Assembly: GCA_021775495.1 (NCBI GenBank)
Contig: JAJFHT010000022.1
Coordinates: 1-34,762 of the forward strand
Direction of reading: 5' to 3'
Length of the DNA stretch: 34,762 nt
From: Hyphomicrobiales bacterium
Lineage (GTDB): Bacteria; Pseudomonadota; Alphaproteobacteria; Rhizobiales; Rhizobiaceae
Below are positions 17,806 through 26,047 of the stretch, in pieces; within the stretch, counting starts at the first letter, position 1; the number at the start of each line of letters is the position of its first letter. The position numbers and the translations under genes are program-made. Below the pieces are notes generated by a model that ran no database searches, was not told the origin of the DNA, and saw nothing but the letters and a program-made list of their open reading frames with translations.

Positions 17806-19050
17806 ATGGTTCTTCTGACCGATCGCGCCTACGACCATGGGCTTCGGCAGGGCATGGTGCCCGTTTTCGACCCGCAACGTTTTGGCTCACCTTCTGCTGC
17901 GCTGACCGGTCCGGCTTTGTCTCGTCACGCTCCGGCCTCCGGCTTTACCGGCGCGGCAGGTCGGCGCTCCGAAGGCAGACCTACGTCCGGTCGAAACAAG
18001 ACGATAGCCTATCTGAGAGCCAAACATCCGCACCTGGCCAAGATGGTCGATGACGGAATGCCTGTCAGGGAAGCCTTCAGCCGTGTTGCTGCCGAGCGGC
18101 AGTCACGGCATCGAGGCGGCAGGTCGCATCCTGATGTGGGAGCGACCTCCATGCCTAATCAAGACCTGACCCGCGCAGCCAGTTCATCACCCGACATTGG
18201 CGGCAGCGCATCCAGAATCGTTGATGCCGGCTGGATAGGAGCTCAAAGAGAATGGAACCCGGCTGACCCTATAGGGCTCGATCCGCAAACCATACTGGAT
18301 CAGCAGCAACCAGGCGGCGCGTTTCATGGGCCTGTTGGTGTGATCGGTCAAACATTGTTCGTTCCGATGATTGCCGCCGGAGATGTTGCCTTGCGGGGTG
18401 GCGGCGCGCTGTTACACGGGGGTGCGGCGGCTGCCGGACAGGCGGTAGACGAATTCGGGCTTGGTCTTGGCAGCAGACTGGAACGAGACATTTTGACTAT
18501 GCCTGAGGCGCTCGCGGGTGGTTTTGGCCGTGTCCCATCCGTTTTTGCGCTCGGAAAACCGGCAACACAAATGGCGATCAATGCCGCACGAACCAGCGCG
18601 CAACGGCGTATGGATGAGCGTCATCAAACACGATACACGGGCCGAATTTCCCGGGAGTTGGATAAGGAGAATCCGAGCACAACGGGTTTCGGCAAGATAA
18701 ATCGAGGGTTGCTCACAGAACTCAACAAAATCCGATTGATGGAAGGAGAATCGCCGATTGGCAAACGGGACATCAGAGTTTATGCCAATGTGCTCAGAAA
18801 ATTTCAGGAAAAGCGGATCGGTCTTGATGGCATGACGACCGAGGAAGTCGCTCAATCCATCTATCGCGTGGTGCATGGTAAGGGCACGACAGTGGAGCGC
18901 GGCAATTTTCCAACAGCGCAACGGCTTGTGAATGAAAATTCCTCACCAGCCGATGTAGCCTTTGTCGGTCAAGGTCCAAAGAACGATGTTTCAGTAAAAA
19001 GCGTCTTTTTGGTCAATCGTGCCGGACTGCAACGTTTGAGAAAGAAGTAG
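17806..19050 (+). CDS. Effector-like protein A: shared N-module plus type 1 C-terminus
   Basis: A 414-residue protein of unrecognised family. Residues 1-105 form a module shared with the genes at 24214 and 26048: MVLLTDRAYD, then VFDPQRFG, then GRNKTIAYLRAKHPHLAKMV and AERQS. The middle (about 145-215) carries GLDPQTILDQQQPGGAF and a hydrophobic GVIGQTLFVPMIAAGDV segment. The C-terminal 120 residues, from TTGFGKINRGLLTELNKIR to RGNFPTAQRLVNE and DVSVKSVF, are shared with the 26048 gene. The layout suggests a phage-delivered or polymorphic-toxin-like protein with a nuclease-like C-terminus; this is inference. It has no signal peptide and no recognisable immunity gene beside it. Confidence 0.75.
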   Translation: MVLLTDRAYDHGLRQGMVPVFDPQRFGSPSAALTGPALSRHAPASGFTGAAGRRSEGRPTSGRNKTIAYLRAKHPHLAKMVDDGMPVREAFSRVAAERQSRHRGGRSHPDVGATSMPNQDLTRAASSSPDIGGSASRIVDAGWIGAQREWNPADPIGLDPQTILDQQQPGGAFHGPVGVIGQTLFVPMIAAGDVALRGGGALLHGGAAAAGQAVDEFGLGLGSRLERDILTMPEALAGGFGRVPSVFALGKPATQMAINAARTSAQRRMDERHQTRYTGRISRELDKENPSTTGFGKINRGLLTELNKIRLMEGESPIGKRDIRVYANVLRKFQEKRIGLDGMTTEEVAQSIYRVVHGKGTTVERGNFPTAQRLVNENSSPADVAFVGQGPKNDVSVKSVFLVNRAGLQRLRKK

Positions 19051-19430
19051 CTGCTCGTGCAGGGGCGCCGCACCACAAAAAGTGGATATTCCTGCCTAGG
19101 AGGGACCGCGCGTTCTAGAATGCGTGACTCCGCCGGTAGCGCATGTCCGGTCGAACGAACAGCTGTTTGTATACTAGCAGAAATGTTGGAAATCGCAATT
19201 CGATTGAAAATGTGATCCTCCAAAAAGCAAAGAACCAATCGTGCTGCCGGCTGAAACTGATCAAAGAGAGGTAGTTTGGTTCCGCGCTGTGCTCCGATGC
19301 ACACAGCCTGACTTACCGCGAGCCTCACCCTCCAAAACAGTGCCGTCGAAACTTAGCCAATGTTGCGGTGACGACACAAGGTTGAACGATTTTGCCTCTC
19401 GGCATTATGGGTGCGGAACCAGCGTTTACG
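19051..19430 (+). repeat. 3' block of effector-like gene, copy 1
   Basis: Starts at the stop codon of gene A and matches 27363-27740 after gene C, with a diverged stretch near 19071-19140. From 19190 to 19430 the two copies are mostly the same. In the one frame that stays open here, differences fall equally on the three codon positions (about six each by my count), so the block does not look coding. It contains a small hairpin at 19286-19307. Confidence 0.75.
19286..19307 (+). other. Hairpin with a compensatory base-pair change, copy 1
   Basis: GCTGTG (19286-19291) pairs with CACAGC (19302-19307). In the second copy the arms are GTTGTG and CACAAC, so the second base pair changed from C-G to T-A on both sides. 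This supports a selected hairpin, but it is only one covarying pair. Confidence 0.4.
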
Positions 19431-19529
19431 TAAGGAATTTGACCGGAAAAGTCAAGATTTCGCCCGCGTTAACAGCCAACTCCGCAGGGGGCGGAGACAC
19501 AACAAGCCCTTGCAGATACGATCCATGTC

Positions 19530-20387
19530 TTAAGATGACATTCGATCCGCAATCGCCAATATCCGGTACATTTCCCGCAGGACCGGCTTCTCGATCAGTT
19601 TCCCGTCAATCACAACAAGGCCTGTATTTGCGTCTTCAAAGGTCCGGGTTATCCGCCTTGCACGCTCAATCTCATCCTCGCTTGGTGTAAATACGTCATT
19701 CAACGCTGCAATCTGTTTTGGGTGAATGGAGCCCTTTCCGGAGAAACCAAGATCCTTTGCCTTTCTGGCGGCGACAACCATTCCATCAAGGTCTTCGAGA
19801 TCCAGAAAGGGTACATCAACTACATCAAGACCCGCTGAAGCTGCGGCATGCACAACCCGCGAACGAGCATAGAGAAGCGGTTCCCAGGCATTTTCGCAAC
19901 GCAATTCCGCTGCCATGTCCACACCGCCAAAGAACATTGCATCAATACGGTCAGAGCAATGCGCGATCTCATAGGCGGCCTCAAGACCGGCATTGGTCTC
20001 GATAATGACATGTAACTTTGTGTCGTGACCGCGCTCTTTGAGAAGCGTGTCCAGCATGACCACCTCATCAGGTGTTTTGATCTTGGGCATCATCAATGCG
20101 GGTGGCGGAGTGTTGGTCGCAAGCACCGCTTGCACATCCTCAATCCCAAACTGCTCGCGCATGGAATTGATACGTACAATTCGCTCAACGCCGTCGTCGG
20201 TCTGGGGTTGCTCGAACAGGGCGAGTGCCTGCCTGCGTGCTTCCGCTTTGTCTTTGGGTGCAATGCCATCTTCAAGCTCAACGCAGACAATGTCTGCTCC
20301 GCTCGCCAATGCCTTGGGGTACATTGCCGGATTCAGGCCCGGTGTAAAAATGAAACTGCGTCTCGGCCGCACTGTTCGTTCAATCAT
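19530..20387 (-). CDS. CoA ester lyase, HpcH/HpaI/CitE family (copy 1)
   Basis: A 285-residue TIM-barrel aldolase/lyase. Landmarks: RPRRSFIFTPGLNPAMYPKA at the N-terminus, ADIVCVELEDGIAPKDKAEAR with the metal-proximal Glu/Asp region, RIVRINS, MMPKIKTPDEV, IIETNAGLEAA with the metal-binding Glu, and GFSGKGSIHPKQI. Members cleave or form citramalyl-, malyl- or similar CoA esters with Mg2+; the substrate is not readable. It differs from the copy at 32005-32862 at 14 residues by my count (95% identity) without indels. It lies on the strand opposite to the effector-like genes. Confidence 0.9.
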   Translation of the reverse strand: MIERTVRPRRSFIFTPGLNPAMYPKALASGADIVCVELEDGIAPKDKAEARRQALALFEQPQTDDGVERIVRINSMREQFGIEDVQAVLATNTPPPALMMPKIKTPDEVVMLDTLLKERGHDTKLHVIIETNAGLEAAYEIAHCSDRIDAMFFGGVDMAAELRCENAWEPLLYARSRVVHAAASAGLDVVDVPFLDLEDLDGMVVAARKAKDLGFSGKGSIHPKQIAALNDVFTPSEDEIERARRITRTFEDANTGLVVIDGKLIEKPVLREMYRILAIADRMSS

Positions 20388-20446
20388 TGTCGTTCTTCTT
20401 CATCTTCAACTGTCTTCTTCAGCGCAATGGATCAGGCCTCGTCCAG
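19538..20446. repeat. Long direct repeat, copy 1 (lyase gene and leader)
   Basis: Co-linear with 32013-32922 at a constant offset of 12,475 bp over the whole gene, shifting by one base about 40 bp upstream of the start codon. The repeat includes nearly the full lyase gene and about 60 bp of its leader (TCTTCTTCATCTTCAAC shared). Homologous recombination between the two copies would excise a 12.5-kb circle. Confidence 0.85.
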
Positions 20447-20637
20447 TCCGCAAACTAAGGGTTCAGCTTCAGGACGGGAAGGGGAGTCCGGCAGTTCGGC
20501 AAAAAGTGGTCGACATAGAGGCGGGTTAGTCGGTGACAGGACGCATTCGGCAATTCGACCACAACAAGACAACTCATCGAATCCGGTGCGATCGGCGGTG
20601 GTGTTCAAATTACGCATGATCTTTTGATTTGCAGTGA

Positions 20638-21807
20638 CTATTCGCTTGGTTTCACATCGGCGAATAGACTGATGTAGTTGGTGAAACTAAATCGCCGGTA
20701 TCGCTGCTGACCGGTGGCTTCAACAAGGATTCCTAAATCGACAAATCTGTTTACCAAGGCGTACGCGGGAGGTCCCGTGATGTCGAGTTCTTCTCTAATT
20801 TGGGATGCGCTCACTATTGGTCTTCTGAACAGAAACTCCAATGCAGTGAGACCGTTGCCCGCTTGACGACCAAGCGTATCGGTAATCAAACGCCGATGGT
20901 GCTCTCTGAGCCCGACAATCTCACGTGCGGTTTCCGTGGCTTCGAGGCTCACCTGTGCAACTCCCTTTAGGAAGAATTTGAGCCACTCTTCCCACTCGCC
21001 TCGATCCCTAACACCCTGCAGGAGTTCGTAATATTCGGCCCGATTCCCGCGGAGGAAGTGTGAAAGGTACAAAACCGGTTTAATAAGGATTTCATTGCTG
21101 CACAAAAGAAACGTGATCAGCAGTCGGCCGACGCGACCATTGCCGTCGAGGAATGGATGGATGGTTTCGAACTGGGCATGTATGAGTCCGATTTTCAATA
21201 AAGGCGGTATGTCACTTTTCGCGTGAATGAACTTTTCTAGTTCTCCAAGAACCGCTGGCACTTCATGAGGAGGTGGAGGAATAAACAATGCGTCGCTCAA
21301 CGCGCTCCCCTGTGGCCCGATCCAGTTCTGGGAAGTACGTATTTCGCCTGGTTGTTGGTTCTGTCCTCGAACGTTCTGCATGAGGCGTTCGTGTATTTCC
21401 CGAATGAGCCTCGTTGAGATTGGCAATTCTGCTAGTCGCTCAAGACCATAGTTCATTGCGGTGACGTAATTGCTGACCTCCCATGCATCGGTGGCTTCGC
21501 CTGTTTCGCTGCCGTTTGCCTCCAGTTGCAGAAGATCGTTAAGTGAGGACTGTGTCCCTTCGATCTGGCTCGATAGAACAGCTTCCTTGCGGACGTACAT
21601 GAAAACGAAGAGATCAGGATTTGGGAGGGTCTGAATTGATCCATCAAGGCGCCCCAATGCGCGGTCAGCCTTTGAGAGCAGAGTCTGCATCTCGCCATCA
21701 ATTATGATGTCGGGATTTGTTGGCAAAGGGTTTGGAATAAAAGCGGAATATCCCGTTGGTTGCTTGATGTAGCGCCCGGCGCGGTATTTCTTGTCATCAT
21801 CTGCCAT
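20638..21807 (-). CDS. Fic family protein, class II (autoinhibited AMP-transferase type)
   Basis: 389 residues. The Fic catalytic motif HPFLDGNGRVGR is complete at residues 217-228, including the catalytic His. The N-terminal domain carries SSQIEG at 79-84, matching the inhibitory-helix motif (S/T)xxxE(G/N) of class II Fic proteins, so activity is probably held back by the protein itself. The C-terminal 80 residues look like a winged helix (SASQIREELDITGPPAYALVNRFVDLGILVEA), split here as SASQIREELDI and AYALVNRFVDLGILVEA. Such proteins usually AMPylate targets; the target is unknown. It lies between the lyase copy and small minus-strand genes within the island. It appears intact. Confidence 0.9.
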   Translation of the reverse strand: MADDDKKYRAGRYIKQPTGYSAFIPNPLPTNPDIIIDGEMQTLLSKADRALGRLDGSIQTLPNPDLFVFMYVRKEAVLSSQIEGTQSSLNDLLQLEANGSETGEATDAWEVSNYVTAMNYGLERLAELPISTRLIREIHERLMQNVRGQNQQPGEIRTSQNWIGPQGSALSDALFIPPPPHEVPAVLGELEKFIHAKSDIPPLLKIGLIHAQFETIHPFLDGNGRVGRLLITFLLCSNEILIKPVLYLSHFLRGNRAEYYELLQGVRDRGEWEEWLKFFLKGVAQVSLEATETAREIVGLREHHRRLITDTLGRQAGNGLTALEFLFRRPIVSASQIREELDITGPPAYALVNRFVDLGILVEATGQQRYRRFSFTNYISLFADVKPSE

Positions 21808-21836
21808 ATGGCTTAGCCGCCCTTTTAAGAGTGAGT

Positions 21837-21918
21837 AGCGCTTAGTTACCGTTTAAACGCACACTCTAAATTAAGGCTACGCGAACTTACAGCGAAAAAT
21901 TCTCGCTAACTAAGCGCT
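21837..21918. promoter_or_regulatory. 12-bp inverted repeat upstream of the Fic gene
   Basis: AGCGCTTAGTTA (21837-21848) is matched by its exact reverse complement TAACTAAGCGCT (21907-21918), 58 bp apart, starting 30 bp upstream of the Fic start codon. A PmeI-type palindrome GTTTAAAC and further CTTAG motifs lie nearby. It may be a two-site operator, perhaps bound by the Fic protein's own winged helix, or the ends of a small element. Confidence 0.45.
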
Positions 21919-22005
21919 GGCCGACTTAGCATTTGATGGGCAGATATGGCCGAAAGCGAGCCCGGATGGAGTGCAAATCAGGCTCTACCAAATGCGGCCG
22001 TCAAC

Positions 22006-22170
22006 TCAGGCTAACCGACCACAGAAGACGTATGACGCCATACCGACGATGAGGAAGTGTGGCGCGATCATCAAAACAAAACCAATAAGGTCGGAATTCT
22101 CTATGCTGATCACCATGACGCCCCACCCGACACATAGCAGCCACAGGACGTTGAATAGACGATCGATCAT
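22006..22170 (-). CDS. Small membrane protein, 54 residues
   Basis: The reverse strand from the ATG at 22170 encodes a 54-residue protein with two hydrophobic stretches (LFNVLWLLCVGWGVMVIS and LIGFVLMIAPHFLIVGMASY). AGGAG stands 9 nt upstream of the start. A longer frame on the same strand (22192-22001) is Arg/His-rich and looks like a shadow. No family recognised. It is downstream of the interrupted secreted-protein gene and may be co-transcribed with it. Confidence 0.6.
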   Translation of the reverse strand: MIDRLFNVLWLLCVGWGVMVISIENSDLIGFVLMIAPHFLIVGMASYVFCGRLA

Positions 22171-22203
22171 GGGATTGGTCTCCTGCGAGCAATCATCGGC
22201 GGG

Positions 22204-22749
22204 TTATTCGGGCGTGCAAGCCTTCTTGAATTGGAGCAGCTTGTTCTCGTCATCCTTGTTGAAAACGAATTCAAGCCTAGTACTGGCGATCAGAACATGC
22301 GCTCCAGGTGCGGTACTGCTTGAAATAACGTCGAAAAACTTCTCGGCCGAAAGAACTAAATCCCAAGAGGAGTCAAGGTCGTCTCCACCGACATGGATGT
22401 CTGTGATCGTCAGGTCAACTTTGACGGTATCATTCGCCATGACCACTTGGATTGCCGATTTCCAATACCCGTCTTTGACGAGTTGGTGAACCATCTCAGG
22501 AAACTTCCCGTCCGGCTGAGATGCTCCAGCAATGTAAATGTCGAGCGACCCGGCCTCGCAACTCATGTGATGAACGACGCACTCATGCCATGCGGGATCA
22601 TCGTGACCACAGCCGGATACGGCAAACACCGATTTTCCGTTTTCAGAACTGAGTTGTGTTGGCTATCCGATTTTGTCGCTGGCCACTACCGGTTGAGCGA
22701 GCAACCCACCGATTAGAGCGGCAAGAAACACTTTGAATATTGTTTTCAT
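22204..22749 (-). pseudogene. Secreted protein gene with an amber codon after the signal peptide
   Basis: From the ATG at 22749 the frame encodes a clean signal peptide (MKTIFKVFLAALIGGLLA, QPVVA-SDKIG) and then meets a TAG at 22663-22665. The same frame continues without shift as PTQLSSENGKSVFAVSGCGH and 135 further residues to 22204. Restored length is 181 residues. The mature part has paired cysteines (SGCGHDD, HECVVHHMSCEAG) and no recognised family. A GTG restart at 22629 would give a 141-residue protein without a signal. Either a nonsense mutation, a read error or amber readthrough. Confidence 0.65.
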
Positions 22750-22806
22750 GACTAAAAAGACATGAGTGCCGACTGGGCTTTTGTCAAGGAAGACGAGGTC
22801 TTAGCG

Positions 22807-23960
22807 ATGGCAGACAACTATAGATTTGCACCCCAATTCGCAGAAGGCGTTAGGCCTGAATTAGTCGACATTACAAAAAAGCAGCCAACCAGCAGAGCAA
22901 TTATGTCGTTGAAATGTTCAACGGCAAGAACTCGCGGAGAAGGACCAGAAATCACCCGCGGGGACTAGCAGTTGATTTCAAGCTTTATGAGCCAGGATCG
23001 AAAATTCCGATTGGTGGTGCTCGCGGCCACCTCCAAAATCCCAAAACATTCCGGGAATATGAAGAATTCGCGCAGTTGGCGCGTGCGGTACAGGCATCAA
23101 ATTACCCCGAGTTGGATAGTAAATTTCGCTGGGGAGTTTTTCATTCAAGGAACGCCGCTTGACCAAATGCACCTTGGCATTGGTGGAAACGGCGCAATGG
23201 CCGGTGGCTCGTGGAAACACGGCCTCCACGGCAAGTGGGGAGCCAAATTTCGTGCTCAAGGCTATATCAGCATCGGCATGGACAAGAGCGACTATGACGA
23301 GACCGCTCAGTATGCCGATCTGACCGGAGTTTCAGCGGACGAGAATGACAGCGACAGCCCTCCCGTTCCCTCATCCCGTGCAGAAGCCATAGCCAGTCTA
23401 TCTCCGCCCGGTCCAGGCCTTGGCAGGCTGGTCGGCTACAACTCCCGCAATACTGATGGGATAGCAGAAGCCTTGGAACTGGCTGCAGGTACACCACTCG
23501 CAAAAGCCGGCCGCGAAATGGCTTTCGCGACACCAGATCCGACACAAATAGCCGGCCTCATCGGAGGGCCGATGGATGTTGCCGAAGTGCCGGCAAGCCT
23601 CGGAGCGCCAACGCCAGTCCAGACCAGCCGAGAACTCGGCATAGATCCGATCACGCCAGAGCTTGCATCTGCATTTTCTCCAGGAACAGGTGTGACACCA
23701 ACTGACGCTTCTGGCTCATTCATGGGTCGCAAAGCAGGTGTCATAGGGCAGGGACCATCAACTCCCAGGGCAAAGAGCATTGCGCCAGAGCCTATGCAGG
23801 TTGCCAGTCTCGGAACTTTCTGCTGGAGATTCCGCAGCAGTTGGCAAAAGCCGCGATTGGAAATGCGCAACCGGAACCGACTGCAATGCCGGATATTGAG
23901 AACACCCAGAGGGCTTCCATCCAAATCCGTTGTTCATTCGAGCAATATCTGCGCAGGTAA
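22807..23960 (+). pseudogene. M15-like peptidase (phage lysin type), frameshifted
   Basis: Starts MADNYRFAPQFAEGVRPELV behind a GAGG site. Three frames are needed to follow it. A first shift at the A-run 22875-22880 leads into VEMFNGKNSRRRTRNHPRGL and AVDFKLY; a second at the G-run 23131-23134 leads into FIQGTPLDQMHLGIGG; a third near 23811 leads into NFLLEIPQQLAKAAIGNAQ and the tail seen also at 17440. Each is repaired by adding one base. HPRGLAVD and DQMH match the zinc-ligand motifs HxxGxAxD and (E/D)xxH of M15/VanY-type peptidases, which include phage endolysins. The second half (from about 23300) is Pro/Ala-rich linker-like sequence. Confidence 0.65.
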
Positions 23961-24213
23961 TTTCAGCGCCGCGGAACTGTGTTGAACTCAACACTTGTTA
24001 CCAGGCCGCCCCGCAGGATCGAAGCCAAGCTTCGTGTGCATCTACAATACTTCGGAAACCGCCGGACCGCAGGTATCGCCTGCCCGAGTACTCACACAGT
24101 ATCCCTGCTGACTGTCATACATTGTGCCGATGTGTTCACCATCGCGTCGATCGACTCGCGAAGCGCGTTTCAGTTCCCCATCATCAACATGACCAGCAAA
24201 CCAGGACAATCAA
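23883..24213 (+). repeat. 5' block of effector-like gene, copy 2
   Basis: Similar to 17467-17805 and in the same position relative to its gene. It has the peptidase tail, the inverted repeat at 23979-23994 and the long conserved stretch ending in ATCATCAACATGACC before the start codon. It is absent upstream of the third family member at 26048. Confidence 0.8.
23979..23994. promoter_or_regulatory. Conserved inverted repeat, copy 2
   Basis: Identical 16-mer to 17563-17578: GTGTTGA-AC-TCAACAC, located 18 bp after the reconstructed peptidase stop. Confidence 0.45.
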
Positions 24214-25611
24214 ATGGCTATTCTGACCGATCGCACCTACGACTATGGGCTTGGATTGGACATGATGCCCATAGTCGATCCGCAACGATTTGGCGGAACG
24301 TCAAACCCACAGAACGCTCCGGTCTGGTCCCATCACAATCCCGTGCCAGAGCCTGCCAGTGCGGTCGGTTTGCGCACGTATGGCAGACCTGCGTCCGGTC
24401 GAAACAAGACGATGGCCTATCTGAGAGCCAAACACCCGCACCTGGCAAAGATGGTCAACGACGGAATTTCGGTCAAGGAAGCCTTCAGACGAGCAACTGC
24501 CGAGCGGCAGTCACAGCCTCGAAACACCCGGGCGTACCCCCACTTACCGATACCGGTCAGGGGTGGTTCCATGCAAAACGGCGGTCAACACAAGGCGGCA
24601 TTGTCAGGCGGCGCTGGACAACTGCCATCAGTACTCCGTCAAGGCAATCAGGCCCCAAACCGGGCCGGACGAGCAGCGGTACAGAAACGTGTAGCGGAGA
24701 GGGTTAGGCAAGCTACCAAGCGCGGTTCGGATGATCCGCTGCGTCGAACAGAAGCAGCGATGTCGCCGTTTGCTACGAAGAAAGCAAAAACAGATGGTTC
24801 ATCGACACCTGTGGATACACACCCGCTCAAGCGGCGCATGGTTCGCGCATTTGTATACAATGGCGGCCGAATTGTTCCCGGTTCTCCTTCCGAAGTAAGT
24901 GCAGCCAGGCAATCGATTGTGTCTGCTTTGGGTGGAGTAAAACAAGGCAGAAACGAGAGTACACCACCCGACAATTGGCGACGTGGAACGCTGGCTCCGG
25001 TTGAGAAAAACACACGTACCGGTGAACTGCGATGGGCTGTGCCTGAGGTCGTTCTGGGCGCATGGGACGCCTTTACACTGCCCGGTGATGTGTATGCGGG
25101 CAGAGTAGACCCGATGAGTGAGGAGGGGTTTCAGCGCACAATGGGATTGGCCGGATTGGCGACCGGTGGCGGCATAGCTTCTCCCAAGCCAATCGGCGCT
25201 GTTTCGATGGGGGCCAGGCGTCCGGCCAAGCCGTTCTACAAATGGCGCAATACTCCCGAGGATGAGGTTGCAAGGAAGGTCGCTAAGACGCTTGATACCG
25301 GAATAACGACAAAGGTCTTCCGGGAGGATGTTGGGGTCTTTGATATTGAAAGGGGCAACAGCAAATACGGGCTTGATCATATGGTCATCCGCCGAAACGA
25401 GCAGGGCTTTGATGGCGAGGCTTTCGTGAGGGAGGATCTCGCCCCGGCGTTTAGTTTGGGGAAGCTGGATGGTTTTGAGAGTCGCCGGCAATTCGGGAAA
25501 AATACGCGGTCTGCTGTGATCAAAGACCAAAAGAGCGGTGGCGTCATCGGGTTGGACTTCTTGGGTAAACCACGGAAGCGGTTGAAGTCAGCCTACCCGA
25601 AAAAAAATTAG
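24214..25611 (+). CDS. Effector-like protein B: shared N-module plus BECR-like C-terminus
   Basis: 465 residues. Residues 1-100 match protein A (MAILTDRTYDYGL, DPQRFGG, GRNKTMAYLRAKHPHLAKMV, AERQSQ). After a low-complexity Ala/Arg linker (105-215), it carries WDAFTLPGDVYAGRVDPMSE and a glycine-rich GLAGLATGGG segment. A C-terminal domain of about 120 residues ends YGLDHMVIRRNEQGF, VIGLDFLGKPRKRLKSAYPK. That GLDH...H-region, basic strands and final SAYPKK resemble phage-associated Barnase/EndoU/ColicinE5/RelE-like (BECR) RNase domains. The toxin fold is inferred by eye. The C-terminus is unrelated to those of A and C. It looks intact. Confidence 0.72.
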   Translation: MAILTDRTYDYGLGLDMMPIVDPQRFGGTSNPQNAPVWSHHNPVPEPASAVGLRTYGRPASGRNKTMAYLRAKHPHLAKMVNDGISVKEAFRRATAERQSQPRNTRAYPHLPIPVRGGSMQNGGQHKAALSGGAGQLPSVLRQGNQAPNRAGRAAVQKRVAERVRQATKRGSDDPLRRTEAAMSPFATKKAKTDGSSTPVDTHPLKRRMVRAFVYNGGRIVPGSPSEVSAARQSIVSALGGVKQGRNESTPPDNWRRGTLAPVEKNTRTGELRWAVPEVVLGAWDAFTLPGDVYAGRVDPMSEEGFQRTMGLAGLATGGGIASPKPIGAVSMGARRPAKPFYKWRNTPEDEVARKVAKTLDTGITTKVFREDVGVFDIERGNSKYGLDHMVIRRNEQGFDGEAFVREDLAPAFSLGKLDGFESRRQFGKNTRSAVIKDQKSGGVIGLDFLGKPRKRLKSAYPKKN

Positions 25612-25655
25612 CCCCGGTGAGCACCAAGAGTTTTATGCCCTTGATGTCTACGCAA

Positions 25656-25684
25656 CATGCTCTCTTTTCCTCAAGAGAAGCATG
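25656..25684 (+). terminator. Hairpin downstream of effector-like gene B
   Basis: CATGCTCTCTT and AAGAGAAGCATG pair over 11 bp with one bulged A and a 6-nt loop. It lies 44 bp after the stop codon and has no T-tract, so it is a terminator candidate only. Confidence 0.4.
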
Positions 25685-25855
25685 CTGGGAGCGAGGCCAA
25701 GGTTTTAATAGCATATCTCGGGGGAAACTCCAAAGCTAACTGAAACCAGCGAGCACCTAGCCACAGGTGTTTCCTCAGAGCCATCCCTTTCTGTGGAATT
25801 TCGAAAATGTCACCTGAGGGAATAAGCGCTGCCGGTCTCATCGCCGGTGTCCGTC

Positions 25856-25918
25856 GGCAGGATCGATCAAGATCTGCTGACTGAAATCTACAAAATTCGC
25901 GTGATGTAAGGCGAACCG
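25856..25918 (+). pseudogene. Relic of a type 1 effector C-terminus
   Basis: Reads GRIDQDLLTEIYKIRVM-stop-GEP in one frame, aligning with GKINRGLLTELNKIRLMEGE of protein A and GRINQNLLNELNNIRRTEGE of C. At DNA level 46 of 63 bases match the gene at 26048 by my count. GAA has become TAA (25907-25909). It lies directly downstream of the gene that has a different C-terminus. Confidence 0.65.
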
Positions 25919-26047
25919 CCAACCCCCGCCGCACTCCCGGGTTGACCATTTTATGACCCTGTTCCGGTAGCAGGCGATGTCAGCCCAAACAGCTGAGCGC
26001 TTCTCAATTTCTCTCATCAATAACAGTTGCAAAGGTGGACATTGCAA

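Larger units (their letters stand above)
25612..26047. other. Gap between effector-like genes B and C
   Basis: 436 bp without an intact gene. It holds the hairpin at 25656-25684 and the relic of a type 1 C-terminus at 25856-25918. A minus-strand frame over 25671-25949 is not convincing. No immunity-like gene is seen here. Confidence 0.55.

Noticed and set aside
18969..19328. Minus-strand frame over the 3' block whose translation resembles that of 27051-27614 (LAVSQxVC, GTKLPxxDQFQP)
   Set aside because: The similarity follows from the DNA repeat. Differences are not concentrated at third positions, the frames run into the coding strand of the effector-like genes, and there is no start context.
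19241..19690. Plus-strand frame through the 3' block into the lyase gene
   Set aside because: The matching frame in copy 2 has TAG and TAA codons, differences are even over codon positions, and the end lies antisense to the lyase gene.
25671..25949. 92-codon minus-strand frame between genes B and C, considered as an immunity gene
   Set aside because: No ribosome site and shadow-like composition; it overlaps the relic of a type 1 C-terminus on the other strand.
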